36,552 nt of DNA from Neobacillus muris (GCF_943193175.1 NZ_CALPDF010000046.1:1-36552), one strand, 5' to 3'; shown: positions 21,562-30,154, numbered from the stretch's first letter. Numbers and translations: made by a program. The notes: generated by a model from the letters alone, not told the origin.

Positions 21562-24500
21562 ATGGTGAAAACAGTAAAATCAGATGAGACCGTTGAAACA
21601 CTAAAGCAAAAACTGGTCTCTGTATATGACTACCTAATCATGCAAAAAGATATCGGGCATGCTGAAAAAGTGAAGCAGCTCGCTAACAAGTTTACGAATC
21701 AGGAATTTACGGTTGCCTTTTGCGGGCACTTTTCAGCCGGAAAATCAACCATGATTAACCGGGTTGTCGGGGAGAATCTTCTCCCCTCAAGCCCCATCCC
21801 AACAAGTGCCAACCTTGTTAAAGTAAAATCAGGTGATGAATATGCAAAGGTGTTTTTTAAAAATGAAAAACCGAGATTATATTTGGCGCCTTATGATTAT
21901 GAACTCGTAAAAAATTATTGTAAGGATGGGGACAAAATCCAGGAAATTGAGATAAGCCATAGCGGTTCTGTATTGCCGCCAGGCACTATAATAATGGATA
22001 CACCTGGCATTGATTCTGCTGATGATGCCCACAGGGTTGCAACAGAATCCGCTCTTCATCTTGCAGACTTAATCTTTTATGTAATGGATTATAATCACGT
22101 CCAGGCGGAGTTGAATTTTTTCTTTACAAAAGAATTAATGGAAGCTGGAAAAGATGTTTATTTAGTTATCAATCAAATTGACAAGCACAGCGAGGAAGAA
22201 TTGAGTTTCTCGGAGTTTCAAATAAGTGTGAGGGACTCGTTTGCTTCGTGGGGAGTAAAACCTGCTAAAATATTTTATACATCCTTGCGGGAGAAAGACC
22301 ACCCCCATAATCAATTTGCCGAGCTGCAGTCATTTATATTAGAGCAGCTAGACCGCTCACAGTATTTGCTTTTGCCCTCTTTGTTTCATTCATTGGAAAA
22401 AATAGCTAGGGATCATCTCGAACAAATTAGAAAACAGGAGGAAGAGGACCTGCTTCCTTATTTTGAATTAGTGAGTGAACGATCCATTGAGGAAAAAATA
22501 GCGATTGAACAAACATATAAGGAGCTGTCAGCTCAATTAAAGTCAGAGCAGGAAGGGACGCTGGCAAAAGAGGAAGCATTTGACCGCGAACTGGAAAAAT
22601 TGCTTAGCAATGCGTACTTGATGCCATTTCAAACCAGAAAATTAGCGGAAAGTTACTTGGAGTCCTGCCAGCCTGAATTTAAGGTTGGTTTCCTGTTCTC
22701 CAAACAGAAGACCCATGAAGAGAAAGAGAACAGGCTGTCTCTGTTTTATCAGGATATTCTTGAGAAAACCAAATCACAGCTTGAGTGGCATATTAGGGAA
22801 TTACTGATTCGCACTCTTAAGGAAACGGGAATTCAAAATGGAGAAGCACAACAGTTAGCCCAGACTTATTCCATTCCTGTTTCTGTCGATTTACTGCAAA
22901 ACGCCGTAAAGCAGGGGGCAAGGCTATCCGGACAATATCTGCTTCAATATACAGACGATGTAGCAAACGAGATTAAAAAAGCTGCTAGAAATCAATCAGC
23001 ACCGTTTAGGACCTGTTTTGCAGCGTCATTAAAACAACGAAACGAGCAGCTGATTCAGCGATATCAAAGAGAAATCCAGGATATCGAAAAATATATAACT
23101 GCCTTTTCAAGGATCCGTGAGTTTAAAAACAGGATGGCAGAAAAGGAAAGGAAAATTGAAGAGTTTCTTTCAGAAGAAAAATTTTTAAAAACTAGTTCCC
23201 ATTGGCTTTTTAATCAGGAAAGGGAAGAATTCGAGATTGTTAGAACCCAAGGGCTGCCGGAGGAATGGGGAAAATCAAATGGCCAAAATCAAGTAATCGC
23301 GGCCAGACAAAAACAGCAAGCCCTGAAAGCAATTCCTGAAGCAAGGGATGTAAAAAAGACAAGTGCCCGGCTCCGCAAAGCTTCACAGCTTATCGAAGAA
23401 TTGCCAGGTTTTCAAAAGCTGGCTGGTGAATTAACGGAGAAGGCAGCCAGGCTGGAGAATAAAGGGTTTACTGTCGCTTTATTTGGGGCTTTTAGTGCGG
23501 GGAAATCCTCATTTGCCAATGCTTTAATGGGGGATAAGGTCCTTCCGGTTTCACCAAATCCAACCACGGCCGCAATCAATAAAATTAGGCCAGTAACTAC
23601 CCGTTACGGCCATGGAACAGTACGGATAAAATTTAAGGATCGGGCGGCCATGTTCGAGGATATTAATCGTTCCTTGAAGGTATTCGATTTAAGGGCAGAC
23701 GATTTCACCCAAGCACTTTCCAAAATAAATCAAGTTTTTAAAGAGACAGAACAGGAAAATGCGCTTGAGAAAACCCATTACGCTTTCTTGCGGGCATTTA
23801 AATTGGGGTATGATGCCCTGATTAACCAGCTCGGAACGATTTTAGAAACGGATATCAGCGAATTTAATGAGTATGTTGTGAAAGAGGAAAAATCCTGTTA
23901 TGTAGAGTGGATTGAGCTATATTATGATTGTGAGCTGACAAGGAAAGGCATCACACTTGTCGACACCCCCGGAGCTGATTCAATCAATGCCCGTCATACA
24001 GGAGTATCCTTTGACTATATCAAAAACTCGGATGCGATTTTATTTGTTACCTATTATAATCATGCTTTTTCACGGGCAGACCGCGAATTTTTAATTCAGC
24101 TTGGAAGGGTGAAAGAATCATTTCAACTGGATAAAATGTTTTTTATCATTAATGCTATTGATTTAGCGGAAAGTGAAGAGGAAAAGGAAGCGGTTGTTCA
24201 GTATGTAATGGGGCAGTTAACGCAATATGGAATTCGAAATCCCCACCTTTATACGGTTTCGAGCCTGCAGGCGTTGAATGAAAAAAGGAATCCTGGCCCA
24301 GAAACGATATCTGGAATCAGCCTTTTTGAACAGGGATTCTATCAGTTTATTTCGAATGAGTTAACCGAAATGGCTATCTCAGCTGCAGAAAATGAATTGC
24401 AAAGGGTCCGTGAAATGGTGAACCGGTTAATTCAAAGCTCACAGCAAGATAAAACAGAAAGAGAGGAGAAACAGCAAGAATATCATCATCAATTGTCTAC

Positions 24501-25239
24501 AATCCAAGACATATTTGAAAAACAAAAAATCAGCCCGCTTCAAATACGAATGGCACAAGAGGCAGAAGAACTGGTTTTTTATATCAAACAGAGAGTGTTC
24601 TTCCGATTTAATGATTTCTTTAAAGAAGCATTTAACCCAGCTGTTCTTAAAAATGACGGGCGCTCGATAAAAAAAGCATTGCACGCAGCGCTGGAGGAAT
24701 TTCTTGAAAGTATAGGTTTTGATTTTGCCCAGGAAATGCGGGCAACAACTGTCAGGCTGGAACGTTTTCTTGAGAAGCTTCTGCAGGAGTATCAGATTTC
24801 ACTTCAGCAGATGATTAATCAAATCAATCCGGATATTTCATTTTCAGCTTATGAAAAACGTGCTGGAAAAGAAATTGATTTTCCAATGGCGTTTAAGGAT
24901 ACAACCCAGCAGGATTTTACCAAGGCTTTAGCGTATTTCAAGAATCCGAAGGCGTTTTTTGAAAAGGATGAGAAGAAGTTGATGAGCACGGAGCTATACA
25001 GTCAAATAGACCCGATGGCAGATGTGTATTTATCACAAGAGTCTTCCCGTTTAATGGAACATTATAAGGAGTACTTAACAAATGAGTACACTCTTTTATT
25101 ACAAGAAATGAGTGAACAGGTGAAAGATTACTTTGATAGCCTTTTGGCAGCATTGGAAGGCGGCTTATCCATTGACAGGCTGGCTGCTATTAAACAGAAA
25201 CTGGAAGAAGTTGACGAATTAGATTGTGAAAAAGAATAA
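21562..25239 (+). CDS. dynA: DynA (YpbR), tandem bacterial dynamin
   Basis: Membrane-remodelling GTPase; B. subtilis DynA fuses membranes and helps protect against pore-forming antibiotics and phage. The 1225-residue protein holds two complete dynamin units, as in B. subtilis (1193). Unit one has the P-loop GHFSAGKST near residue 55, switch II DTPGID near 145 and G4 NQID. Unit two has GAFSAGKSS near 641, DTPGAD near 800 and NAID. Long helical stalks with many Glu and Lys follow each GTPase domain. AAGGGG precedes the ATG. The Fur boxes and the peptide gene directly upstream mirror the B. subtilis arrangement as I recall it. Confidence 0.95.
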   Translation: MVKTVKSDETVETLKQKLVSVYDYLIMQKDIGHAEKVKQLANKFTNQEFTVAFCGHFSAGKSTMINRVVGENLLPSSPIPTSANLVKVKSGDEYAKVFFKNEKPRLYLAPYDYELVKNYCKDGDKIQEIEISHSGSVLPPGTIIMDTPGIDSADDAHRVATESALHLADLIFYVMDYNHVQAELNFFFTKELMEAGKDVYLVINQIDKHSEEELSFSEFQISVRDSFASWGVKPAKIFYTSLREKDHPHNQFAELQSFILEQLDRSQYLLLPSLFHSLEKIARDHLEQIRKQEEEDLLPYFELVSERSIEEKIAIEQTYKELSAQLKSEQEGTLAKEEAFDRELEKLLSNAYLMPFQTRKLAESYLESCQPEFKVGFLFSKQKTHEEKENRLSLFYQDILEKTKSQLEWHIRELLIRTLKETGIQNGEAQQLAQTYSIPVSVDLLQNAVKQGARLSGQYLLQYTDDVANEIKKAARNQSAPFRTCFAASLKQRNEQLIQRYQREIQDIEKYITAFSRIREFKNRMAEKERKIEEFLSEEKFLKTSSHWLFNQEREEFEIVRTQGLPEEWGKSNGQNQVIAARQKQQALKAIPEARDVKKTSARLRKASQLIEELPGFQKLAGELTEKAARLENKGFTVALFGAFSAGKSSFANALMGDKVLPVSPNPTTAAINKIRPVTTRYGHGTVRIKFKDRAAMFEDINRSLKVFDLRADDFTQALSKINQVFKETEQENALEKTHYAFLRAFKLGYDALINQLGTILETDISEFNEYVVKEEKSCYVEWIELYYDCELTRKGITLVDTPGADSINARHTGVSFDYIKNSDAILFVTYYNHAFSRADREFLIQLGRVKESFQLDKMFFIINAIDLAESEEEKEAVVQYVMGQLTQYGIRNPHLYTVSSLQALNEKRNPGPETISGISLFEQGFYQFISNELTEMAISAAENELQRVREMVNRLIQSSQQDKTEREEKQQEYHHQLSTIQDIFEKQKISPLQIRMAQEAEELVFYIKQRVFFRFNDFFKEAFNPAVLKNDGRSIKKALHAALEEFLESIGFDFAQEMRATTVRLERFLEKLLQEYQISLQQMINQINPDISFSAYEKRAGKEIDFPMAFKDTTQQDFTKALAYFKNPKAFFEKDEKKLMSTELYSQIDPMADVYLSQESSRLMEHYKEYLTNEYTLLLQEMSEQVKDYFDSLLAALEGGLSIDRLAAIKQKLEEVDELDCEKE

Positions 25240-25360
25240 GGAATTGCGCAGGCTTCCGGGTTCAACTTATGTTATAATGGAAATCGTGCTGCTTTTATAA
25301 ACAGGCGGCAATGCGGGAAGTTCTCTCTAAGAGCCCGCTGCTAAAAAGAGGAGGTCCAAA

Positions 25361-26254
25361 ATGAATAAGCAACAGCCATCTTTTCTGCTTGTTGACGGCA
25401 TGGCATTGTTATTTCGAGCCTTTTATGCAACGGCTGTTACAGGGCAATTTATGATTAATTCAAAAGGCATTCCAACTAATGGAATTTATGGTTTTATAAA
25501 GCATCTATTTACTGCTGTATCGACCTTTAAGCCATCCCATGCCGCTGTTTGTTGGGATATGGGCAGCAAGACGTTCCGGACCGAGTTATTCCCTGATTAT
25601 AAAGGGAACCGTGGGGAAGCACCTGTAGAATTAATTCCTCAATTTGATCTAGTCAAAGAGGTGGTTGCATCCTTTGATATTCCCAATATTGGCTTGGAAG
25701 GATTTGAAGCGGATGATTGTATCGGAACTATCGCCAACCAAGTGAAGAACCATGCTAATGTTTCTATTTTGACCGGAGACCAAGACATACTCCAACTGTT
25801 GGATGAAAAGATCTCCGTCATCCTGCTGAAAAAGGGCTACGGAAATTATCTCGTCCATACACCACAAACATTTTTTGAGGAAAAAGGGATTACACCCCGG
25901 CAAATGATTGATTTGAAAGCATTAATGGGGGACCCTAGTGATAACTACCCTGGTGTAAAAGGAATTGGTGAAAAAACGGCTTTAAAGCTTTTAAAAGAGT
26001 ATAATCATGTAGAAGATATCGTTGCCAATTTAGATTCGCTGTCCAAATCCCATAAAACCAAAATTGAACAGGATTTAGAGATGCTTCGTTTATCTAGATT
26101 GCTGGCAGAAATAAAATGCGATGTACCAGTCAGCTGCAGCTTAGGTGAAGCAGGACTAAAAATAGAAAGAGACAAGGCATTAAACAAATTAATGGAATTA
26201 GAACTTCGTGGAGCAAGAAACCTGCTGCCGCTTGAAGAAGCTGTCATATCGTAA
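25361..26254 (+). CDS. ypcP: YpcP, 5'-3' exonuclease (FEN/PolA N-terminal type)
   Basis: Stand-alone 5'-3' exonuclease of the FEN-1/DNA polymerase I 5'-nuclease family, acting on RNA primers and flaps in repair and replication. At 297 residues it has DGMALLFRAFYA (first metal-binding Asp) at the N-terminus, GFEADDCIGT and TGDQDILQLL for further acidic ligands. A helix-hairpin-helix DNA-binding motif follows in DPSDNYPGVKGIGEKTALKLL. Length and content match B. subtilis YpcP. AAGAGGAGG precedes the ATG. A TATAAT (25273-25278) between dynA and ypcP suggests its own promoter. A GC-rich hairpin (about 25304-25341) lies in the leader. Confidence 0.93.
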   Translation: MNKQQPSFLLVDGMALLFRAFYATAVTGQFMINSKGIPTNGIYGFIKHLFTAVSTFKPSHAAVCWDMGSKTFRTELFPDYKGNRGEAPVELIPQFDLVKEVVASFDIPNIGLEGFEADDCIGTIANQVKNHANVSILTGDQDILQLLDEKISVILLKKGYGNYLVHTPQTFFEEKGITPRQMIDLKALMGDPSDNYPGVKGIGEKTALKLLKEYNHVEDIVANLDSLSKSHKTKIEQDLEMLRLSRLLAEIKCDVPVSCSLGEAGLKIERDKALNKLMELELRGARNLLPLEEAVIS

Positions 26255-26259
26255 AAACG

Positions 26260-26293
26260 ACAGGCTGTCTCGTATCGGGACAGCCTGTTTTTC
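26260..26293. terminator. Bidirectional terminator, ypcP / sspL
   Basis: A 13-bp stem (26260-26272 with 26276-26288) around TAT is followed by TTTTTCC on the plus strand and, read backwards, by CGTTTTTAC on the minus strand. Confidence 0.9.
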
Positions 26294-26326
26294 CTTATAG
26301 CTGCTGTCCGTTCATGGCCATTTTGT

Positions 26327-26464
26327 TTACTTTTTATTGCTCTTTTTAGCAGCATTCTCCAATTTGCTCTTTGGTTCCTCTGAAAATTCTGCATCCTGTC
26401 CATACCCTTGCGGATTTACCCCAGGAGCTTTGATTCCGCGGTTTGCTCCACCTTTTTTACCCAC
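26327..26464 (-). CDS. sspL: SspL, minor small acid-soluble spore protein
   Basis: Small protein of the spore core made in the forespore. The 45-residue product contains GVNPQGYGQDAEF and ends LENAAKKSNKK, closely paralleling B. subtilis SspL (GVTPQGD...AKKSNTKR). It starts with GTG, preceded by GGGAGGTGA. A SigG-type promoter stands upstream, supporting forespore expression. Position beside ypcP matches B. subtilis. Confidence 0.85.
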   Translation of the reverse strand: MGKKGGANRGIKAPGVNPQGYGQDAEFSEEPKSKLENAAKKSNKK

Positions 26465-26485
26465 TTCTCTTCACCTCCCATCAAT

Positions 26486-26516
26486 TAGTATGGCCAGTCC
26501 CGAATAATAAAACTCA
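26486..26516 (-). promoter_or_regulatory. Candidate SigG promoter of sspL
   Basis: On the minus strand TGAGTT (26516-26511), 18 bases and CATACTA (26492-26486) fit the SigG consensus TGAATA/CATACTA, with an exact -10 box. Confidence 0.6.
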
Positions 26517-26547
26517 GGTTCTCGAACAATAGACTTGAGGTGAGAAT

Positions 26548-27042
26548 ATGAATAGAGGCATTTATCTGGCCTTGTTAAGCATTGGACTTGCTCAAGGATT
26601 GAAAATACCCATTCACTATATCAAAAAGCGGGAATGGCGGCCAAAAGTGTTTTTTGGAACTGGAGGCATGCCCAGCTCGCATTCTGCCGGCGTTTGTACT
26701 CTAACAACGTATATTGCATTGAAAAGGGGATTGCGGGCGGTCGACTTTGCCCTCTCTCTCATATATGGACTGATTGTCATGTATGATGCTCAAGGTGTTA
26801 GAAGGCAGGCGGGGGAACTGACTTTGAAAGTAAATTCAATGAATGAATTGATTGAAAAAATCCATCAGGATGAAACGGTGAAATTTGAACAAAAACCCCC
26901 TAAGAAGTTGAAGGAAGTTCTTGGACATGAGCCGGAAGAGGTCATTGGAGGAGCCGTGGTAGGTGTGTTAGTCGGAATCATTGGACATCTATGCACAAAA
27001 AAGGAAAGAAAATGGCCAAAGTTTAAAGTGAGTTTTAAATAG
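26548..27042 (+). CDS. DUF212/divergent PAP2 membrane protein (YuiD-like)
   Basis: Membrane protein of the divergent PAP2 (DUF212) family, distantly related to acid phosphatases/phosphotransferases; the substrate is unknown. The 164-residue protein carries the family motifs GMPSSHSAGV (about 45-54) and YDAQGVRRQAGE (about 83-94), then a polar loop and a C-terminal hydrophobic segment (VIGGAVVGVLVGIIGHL). GAGGTGAGA precedes the ATG. It sits between sspL and an EamA transporter with its own terminator, so it is probably transcribed alone. Confidence 0.85.
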   Translation: MNRGIYLALLSIGLAQGLKIPIHYIKKREWRPKVFFGTGGMPSSHSAGVCTLTTYIALKRGLRAVDFALSLIYGLIVMYDAQGVRRQAGELTLKVNSMNELIEKIHQDETVKFEQKPPKKLKEVLGHEPEEVIGGAVVGVLVGIIGHLCTKKERKWPKFKVSFK

Positions 27043-27061
27043 GATTAATGGGCAAGCAAAT

Positions 27062-27088
27062 AAAAAAACTCCCCAAAAGGGAGTTTTT
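27062..27088. terminator. Bidirectional terminator, DUF212 gene / EamA transporter
   Basis: AAAAACTCCC pairs with GGGAGTTTTT (27064-27088) around CAAAA; the convergent EamA gene ends at its right border. Confidence 0.85.
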
Positions 27089-28007
27089 AGCTTTTAAGAC
27101 TGCCTGGTTTACGCAGCAGCGGAAGCTTATTGGACGGAAGTTCCGCTAAGATCATGCCCAAGAAAATCAGCAAACACCCGAAAAAAGCACTGGCCGATAA
27201 GCGTTCATGTGCCCAAAAGTAGCCAGTGATCGCTGCAAATACGGGCTCCATCGCGAAGATTAACGCCACTCTTGTGGCGGAGGTATATTTTTGAAAATTA
27301 GTTTGAATGTAAAAGGCGATGGCCGTTGCAAAAACACTTGTGATAATTAAAGCAATCACTACATCTGCGTTCATTAAAGTATTCAGGTTAAAGGATTTCC
27401 TCCAGTTCTCGAATAAAAAAGAGGAAGCCAATGAGAATATGGCAACAGTTGATATTTGAATCACCGTTAAAAGCAGCGTTGGATATTGGTTTGAAAATTT
27501 CCCAGTGATAATGATATGCATAGCAAAACTAATGGCACAGATAAATACAAATCCATCCCCGGCAGTCAAGCCGGAAATATCTGTCATCGTCAGCAAGAAC
27601 AATCCAACCGTTGCAGTCAACACACCAATTAAGGCATTTTTCCCCGGAATCTGTTTAAGCAAAAGCATCGAAAACATCGGCACTAAAACAACACTTAATC
27701 CAGTAATAAAACCGGCTTTTGATGTGGTTGTATATAAAAGCCCAATTGTCTGGGTAACGTAGCCTAGGAATAACCAAAAGCCAATAAACACGCCTATACC
27801 CATTATTTTTTTATTTAACCGTTTTAACTGCCTTCTATCAAAAATCAGCAGGCTGGCGAGCAATAGTAATGCGGCAATAAAGAAGCGGATCCCATTAAAA
27901 GCAAAAGGTTCAAGAAAATCAATGGCATTTTGGACCAATACAAAGGTAATGCCCCAGATTAATGTAACAAACAGCAAACTTAAATCTGCCATTAAAGGTT
28001 TATTCAT
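27087..28007 (-). CDS. EamA/DMT-family transporter (drug/metabolite exporter)
   Basis: Ten-helix inner-membrane transporter of the drug/metabolite transporter superfamily. Two EamA repeats are visible, roughly 7-135 and 150-290. The first begins LSLLFVTLIWGITFVLVQNA, the second ends with the common DMT motif ALIFAMEPVFAAITGYFWAHE. The substrate cannot be predicted; amino acids, nucleosides or drugs are all carried by relatives. CGGAGGAAG precedes the ATG. A cluster of related direct and inverted repeats begins 28 bases upstream of the start and may be the operator. Confidence 0.88.
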   Translation of the reverse strand: MNKPLMADLSLLFVTLIWGITFVLVQNAIDFLEPFAFNGIRFFIAALLLLASLLIFDRRQLKRLNKKIMGIGVFIGFWLFLGYVTQTIGLLYTTTSKAGFITGLSVVLVPMFSMLLLKQIPGKNALIGVLTATVGLFLLTMTDISGLTAGDGFVFICAISFAMHIIITGKFSNQYPTLLLTVIQISTVAIFSLASSFLFENWRKSFNLNTLMNADVVIALIITSVFATAIAFYIQTNFQKYTSATRVALIFAMEPVFAAITGYFWAHERLSASAFFGCLLIFLGMILAELPSNKLPLLRKPGSLKS

Positions 28008-28034
28008 ATGTAACTTCCTCCGGTCCCTGTTTTC

Positions 28035-28187
28035 AATATATCCCTTATGTTCGACTGATTAAATACTTTTCATATAAAAGTCAGTTTACCATATTTTGCA
28101 CTTTAGAGCATTAAAATATATTTCTATTGATCAACTGGGTATGATAAGGAATATATCCCATCATACAATAAGATATATCTCTTATCA
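28035..28187. repeat. Repeated ATATATC-CTTAT motif between EamA and RNase H genes
   Basis: Near-copies of GATATATyyCTTATca occur at 28035-28049 (plus), 28142-28157 (minus) and 28172-28187 (plus), with a partial copy AATATATCCCATCATA at 28150-28165. The 28142 and 28172 copies form an inverted repeat with 16-base arms (14 of 16 matching) around 14 bases. The placement, bracketing a divergent promoter region, suggests a transcription factor operator. Confidence 0.5.
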
Positions 28188-28211
28188 TTCCAAGATGAAA
28201 GGCTGAAATGA

Positions 28212-28868
28212 ATGAAATATCGGTTAGAGTGGATGCATAAATTAAAAAGTGGTGAAAAGGTTCAGTTCTCCTCTGAATGGGTCTCGGGTGAGACGGCCAT
28301 TCAAATAGGCAATGAACTGGAGACAAGCGGGAAAATTACTGACTTGTATTTTTACGATGAGAATGGAACTTCGTGGATCATGAAGGAAATGAAAAAGTTG
28401 ATGGCCGAGATTGAAGAAGATCCTCATGATATCACGATTTTCTTTGATGGAGGATTCCAAAAGGAAACCAATCAGGCTGGATTGGGTGTAGTCGCTTTTT
28501 TCAAACAAGGAAAAAAGAAATACCGCATTCGGGCCAATCAACTATTTGATGAAATGGAAACCAATAATGAAGCAGAATATGCAGCATTTTACCATGCCTT
28601 GAATTTGCTTGAGGACTTGGGGGTCCATCATTTAACCTGTGAATTTAAGGGAGACTCACAGGTTGTATTAAAACAGCTCGAGGGAGAATGGCCATGCTAT
28701 GAAGAAGCATTAAATCGCTGGCTCGATCGGATTGAAGAAAAAATGAAAACTCTTGACATAAAGCCAAAATACACTGTGATCCCACGCAGTGAGAACAAAG
28801 AAGCCGATAAGTTAGCTACCCAAGCTCTCCAAGGAAAGGAGATTTTTTCGAAAACGCTCATTTTGTAA
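28212..28868 (+). CDS. RNase HI-family protein (YpeP-like) with N-terminal extension
   Basis: Member of the RNase H superfamily, which cleaves RNA in RNA-DNA hybrids. After an N-terminal extension of about 70 residues come the four acidic active-site positions: Asp79 in FFDGGF, Glu in TNNEAEYAA, Asp in KGDSQVV and Asp in NKEADKLA. The catalytic set therefore looks complete. The extension is not the classic hybrid-binding domain I know from RNase HI, so its role is unknown. The ATG at 28212 is preceded by AAAGG at nine bases. Placement before ypeQ matches B. subtilis ypeP/ypdQ. Confidence 0.85.
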   Translation: MKYRLEWMHKLKSGEKVQFSSEWVSGETAIQIGNELETSGKITDLYFYDENGTSWIMKEMKKLMAEIEEDPHDITIFFDGGFQKETNQAGLGVVAFFKQGKKKYRIRANQLFDEMETNNEAEYAAFYHALNLLEDLGVHHLTCEFKGDSQVVLKQLEGEWPCYEEALNRWLDRIEEKMKTLDIKPKYTVIPRSENKEADKLATQALQGKEIFSKTLIL

Positions 28869-28914
28869 ACCTGTAGAATCTCGACAGCATTTTGAAAAGG
28901 GGGGTAGGTAGTAG

Positions 28915-29100
28915 GTGAATTATCCGGAAAGAAAGGAATTGCTTCATCAGGTTGAAAGCTTAATGCTGCAATACTGTGATGGCTGCTTTTTGCATCGCCA
29001 CCTAAAAAAGGAGAGCGGACGGAGAGCAGCCCATCGTTTTTGCATTACCCAATGTACAATTGGAGAAAAAATTAAACAGTGCGGGGAAAAATTATCCTAA
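28915..29100 (+). CDS. ypeQ: YpeQ-like small zinc-finger protein
   Basis: A 61-residue protein with cysteines in YCDGCFLHRHLKKE and FCITQCTIG, giving CxxC and CxxxC pairs with nearby His, consistent with one zinc site. It starts with GTG; AAAGGGGGG lies some ten bases upstream. Length and position between the RNase H-like gene and cspD match YpeQ of B. subtilis. The function is not known. Confidence 0.8.
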   Translation: MNYPERKELLHQVESLMLQYCDGCFLHRHLKKESGRRAAHRFCITQCTIGEKIKQCGEKLS

Positions 29101-29102
29101 AT

Positions 29103-29130
29103 AAAAAGGCTGACAAAATGGTCAGCCTTT
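29103..29130. terminator. Bidirectional terminator, ypeQ / cspD
   Basis: AAAGGCTGAC (29105-29114) pairs with GTCAGCCTTT (29121-29130). On the minus strand it is followed by TTATTT, serving cspD. Confidence 0.85.
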
Positions 29131-29153
29131 AATCATTATTAGTAATTTATGAA

Positions 29154-29354
29154 TTATAGTTTTACAACGTTTGCAGCTTGAGGTCCGCGATTTCCTTCAA
29201 CGATTTCGAAAGAAACTTCTTGGCCTTCTTCTAGTGATTTGTATCCATCACCTTGGATTGCGCTGAAATGTACGAATACATCGTCTCCGCCTTCAACTTC
29301 GATAAAACCAAAGCCTTTTTCATTGTTAAACCATTTTACTTTACCAGTTTGCAT
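29154..29354 (-). CDS. cspD: Cold-shock protein CspD
   Basis: RNA chaperone of the cold-shock domain family that melts mRNA secondary structure. The 66-residue product is nearly identical to B. subtilis CspD, with RNP1 KGFGFIEV and RNP2 VFVHF intact and the C-terminus GPQAANVVKL. TTAGGAGGA precedes the ATG. A strong promoter (29493-29465) gives a leader of about 104 nt, typical of cold-shock genes whose leaders act in temperature-dependent translation. Confidence 0.95.
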   Translation of the reverse strand: MQTGKVKWFNNEKGFGFIEVEGGDDVFVHFSAIQGDGYKSLEEGQEVSFEIVEGNRGPQAANVVKL

Positions 29355-29464
29355 GTGCTATTTTCCTCCTAAGCCTTTCAAGACACCATAGTGTCAAAGT
29401 TAAATATTACCATGTAACAAATGACCAAAGCGAAAGCTAATGTATTCGATTACATGATGATTTA

Positions 29465-29493
29465 AATATACAATATCAGAAATGGACAGTCAA
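29465..29493 (-). promoter_or_regulatory. SigA promoter of cspD
   Basis: On the minus strand TTGACT (29493-29488), a 17-base spacer and TATATT (29470-29465) predict a start near 29458. Confidence 0.7.
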
Positions 29494-29625
29494 GGAGAGA
29501 CCGTTTGTTTTCTTGTAAAAGTACCATTATGGACACAATGACAAATTTAGTTGATGACCCCTAACATAAAACAACTTCTGCTTCATATGTTTTATTAATA
29601 CTATTTTTGTATTGGGGTGGGACAA

Positions 29626-29904
29626 ATGTTCCGTTTTTCCATTGAGAATGAAGAATGGATTTTACGATTCTCACCGCAGATTTTGATGGAAGAAGCAGAA
29701 AAACAGGCAATACTCATGTCTTTGCTGCACATTGGCAGCAAATTGGGTTCCTTCTCGCATGGCAGTGCTTTCATTATGTTTACCAAAAAAATAGGCGCAA
29801 TCATCTTTGATGTGGAACGAATTCCTTCCCTCATTTTAACCGTTTCCAATATCATCCCGAAAGAAAATTGGTATATGGAGGGCTCCATATCCAGTCAAAT
29901 TTAA
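29626..29904 (+). CDS. 92-residue protein of unknown function
   Basis: The product begins MFRFSIENEEWILRFSPQIL and is a soluble mix of predicted strands and helices (EEAEKQAILMSLLHIGSKLG, SAFIMFTKKIGAIIFDVERI) with no cysteine, signal peptide or membrane helix. GGGGTGGG stands just before the ATG at 29626; a GTG at 29617 is in frame but overlaps that site. A minus-strand frame of similar size over the same bases has no ribosome-binding site. The gene precedes the cyd operon by 250 bases, separated by a strong hairpin. I recognise no family. Confidence 0.6.
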   Translation: MFRFSIENEEWILRFSPQILMEEAEKQAILMSLLHIGSKLGSFSHGSAFIMFTKKIGAIIFDVERIPSLILTVSNIIPKENWYMEGSISSQI

Positions 29905-29915
29905 GTATTAGTTTT

Positions 29916-29950
29916 GTAAAGGGAACTGTCTTTTGGATAGTTCCCTTTAC
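29916..29950. other. 15-bp stem hairpin between the 92-residue ORF and cydA
   Basis: GTAAAGGGAACTGTC (29916-29930) pairs with GATAGTTCCCTTTAC (29936-29950) around TTTTG, with one G-T pair. No T-run follows on either strand, so it is not an obvious terminator. It may be an mRNA-stabilising or processing element. Confidence 0.55.
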
Positions 29951-30020
29951 AAATTCATACATTGGTCACAAATTTGGCACAGATAAATCCAATAAAATTG
30001 GTTAAATTTGATAATATATA

Positions 30021-30036
30021 AGTGACTTAAATCACA
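30021..30036 (+). promoter_or_regulatory. Fnr/Crp-type operator upstream of cydA
   Basis: AGTGACTTAAATCACA, an AGTGA-N6-TCACA site (TGTGA-N6-TCACT on the other strand), lies 118 bases before the cydA start. Candidate -10 boxes are TAAATG (30057) and TATACA (30067), neither ideal, so the promoter position is uncertain. In B. subtilis cyd genes are also controlled by Rex; TTGTGAAATTGTGAGCAA (about 30086) keeps only half of a Rex-like site. Confidence 0.65.
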
Positions 30037-30154
30037 ACTTCAAAAATAGCAATCAGTAAATGGACCTATACATCATTTTTATTGAAACTATTTGTGAAAT
30101 TGTGAGCAAATAAACATAAACACTATGTTTATATTAAAAAAAGGAGGGATTAAA

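Noticed and set aside
29601..29888. Minus-strand 95-codon frame opposite the 92-residue gene
   Set aside because: No ribosome-binding site, while the plus-strand frame has GGGGTGGG at correct spacing.
30086..30103. TTGTGAAATTGTGAGCAA before cydA as a Rex site
   Set aside because: The left half matches, but the right half fails the inverted repeat at most positions.
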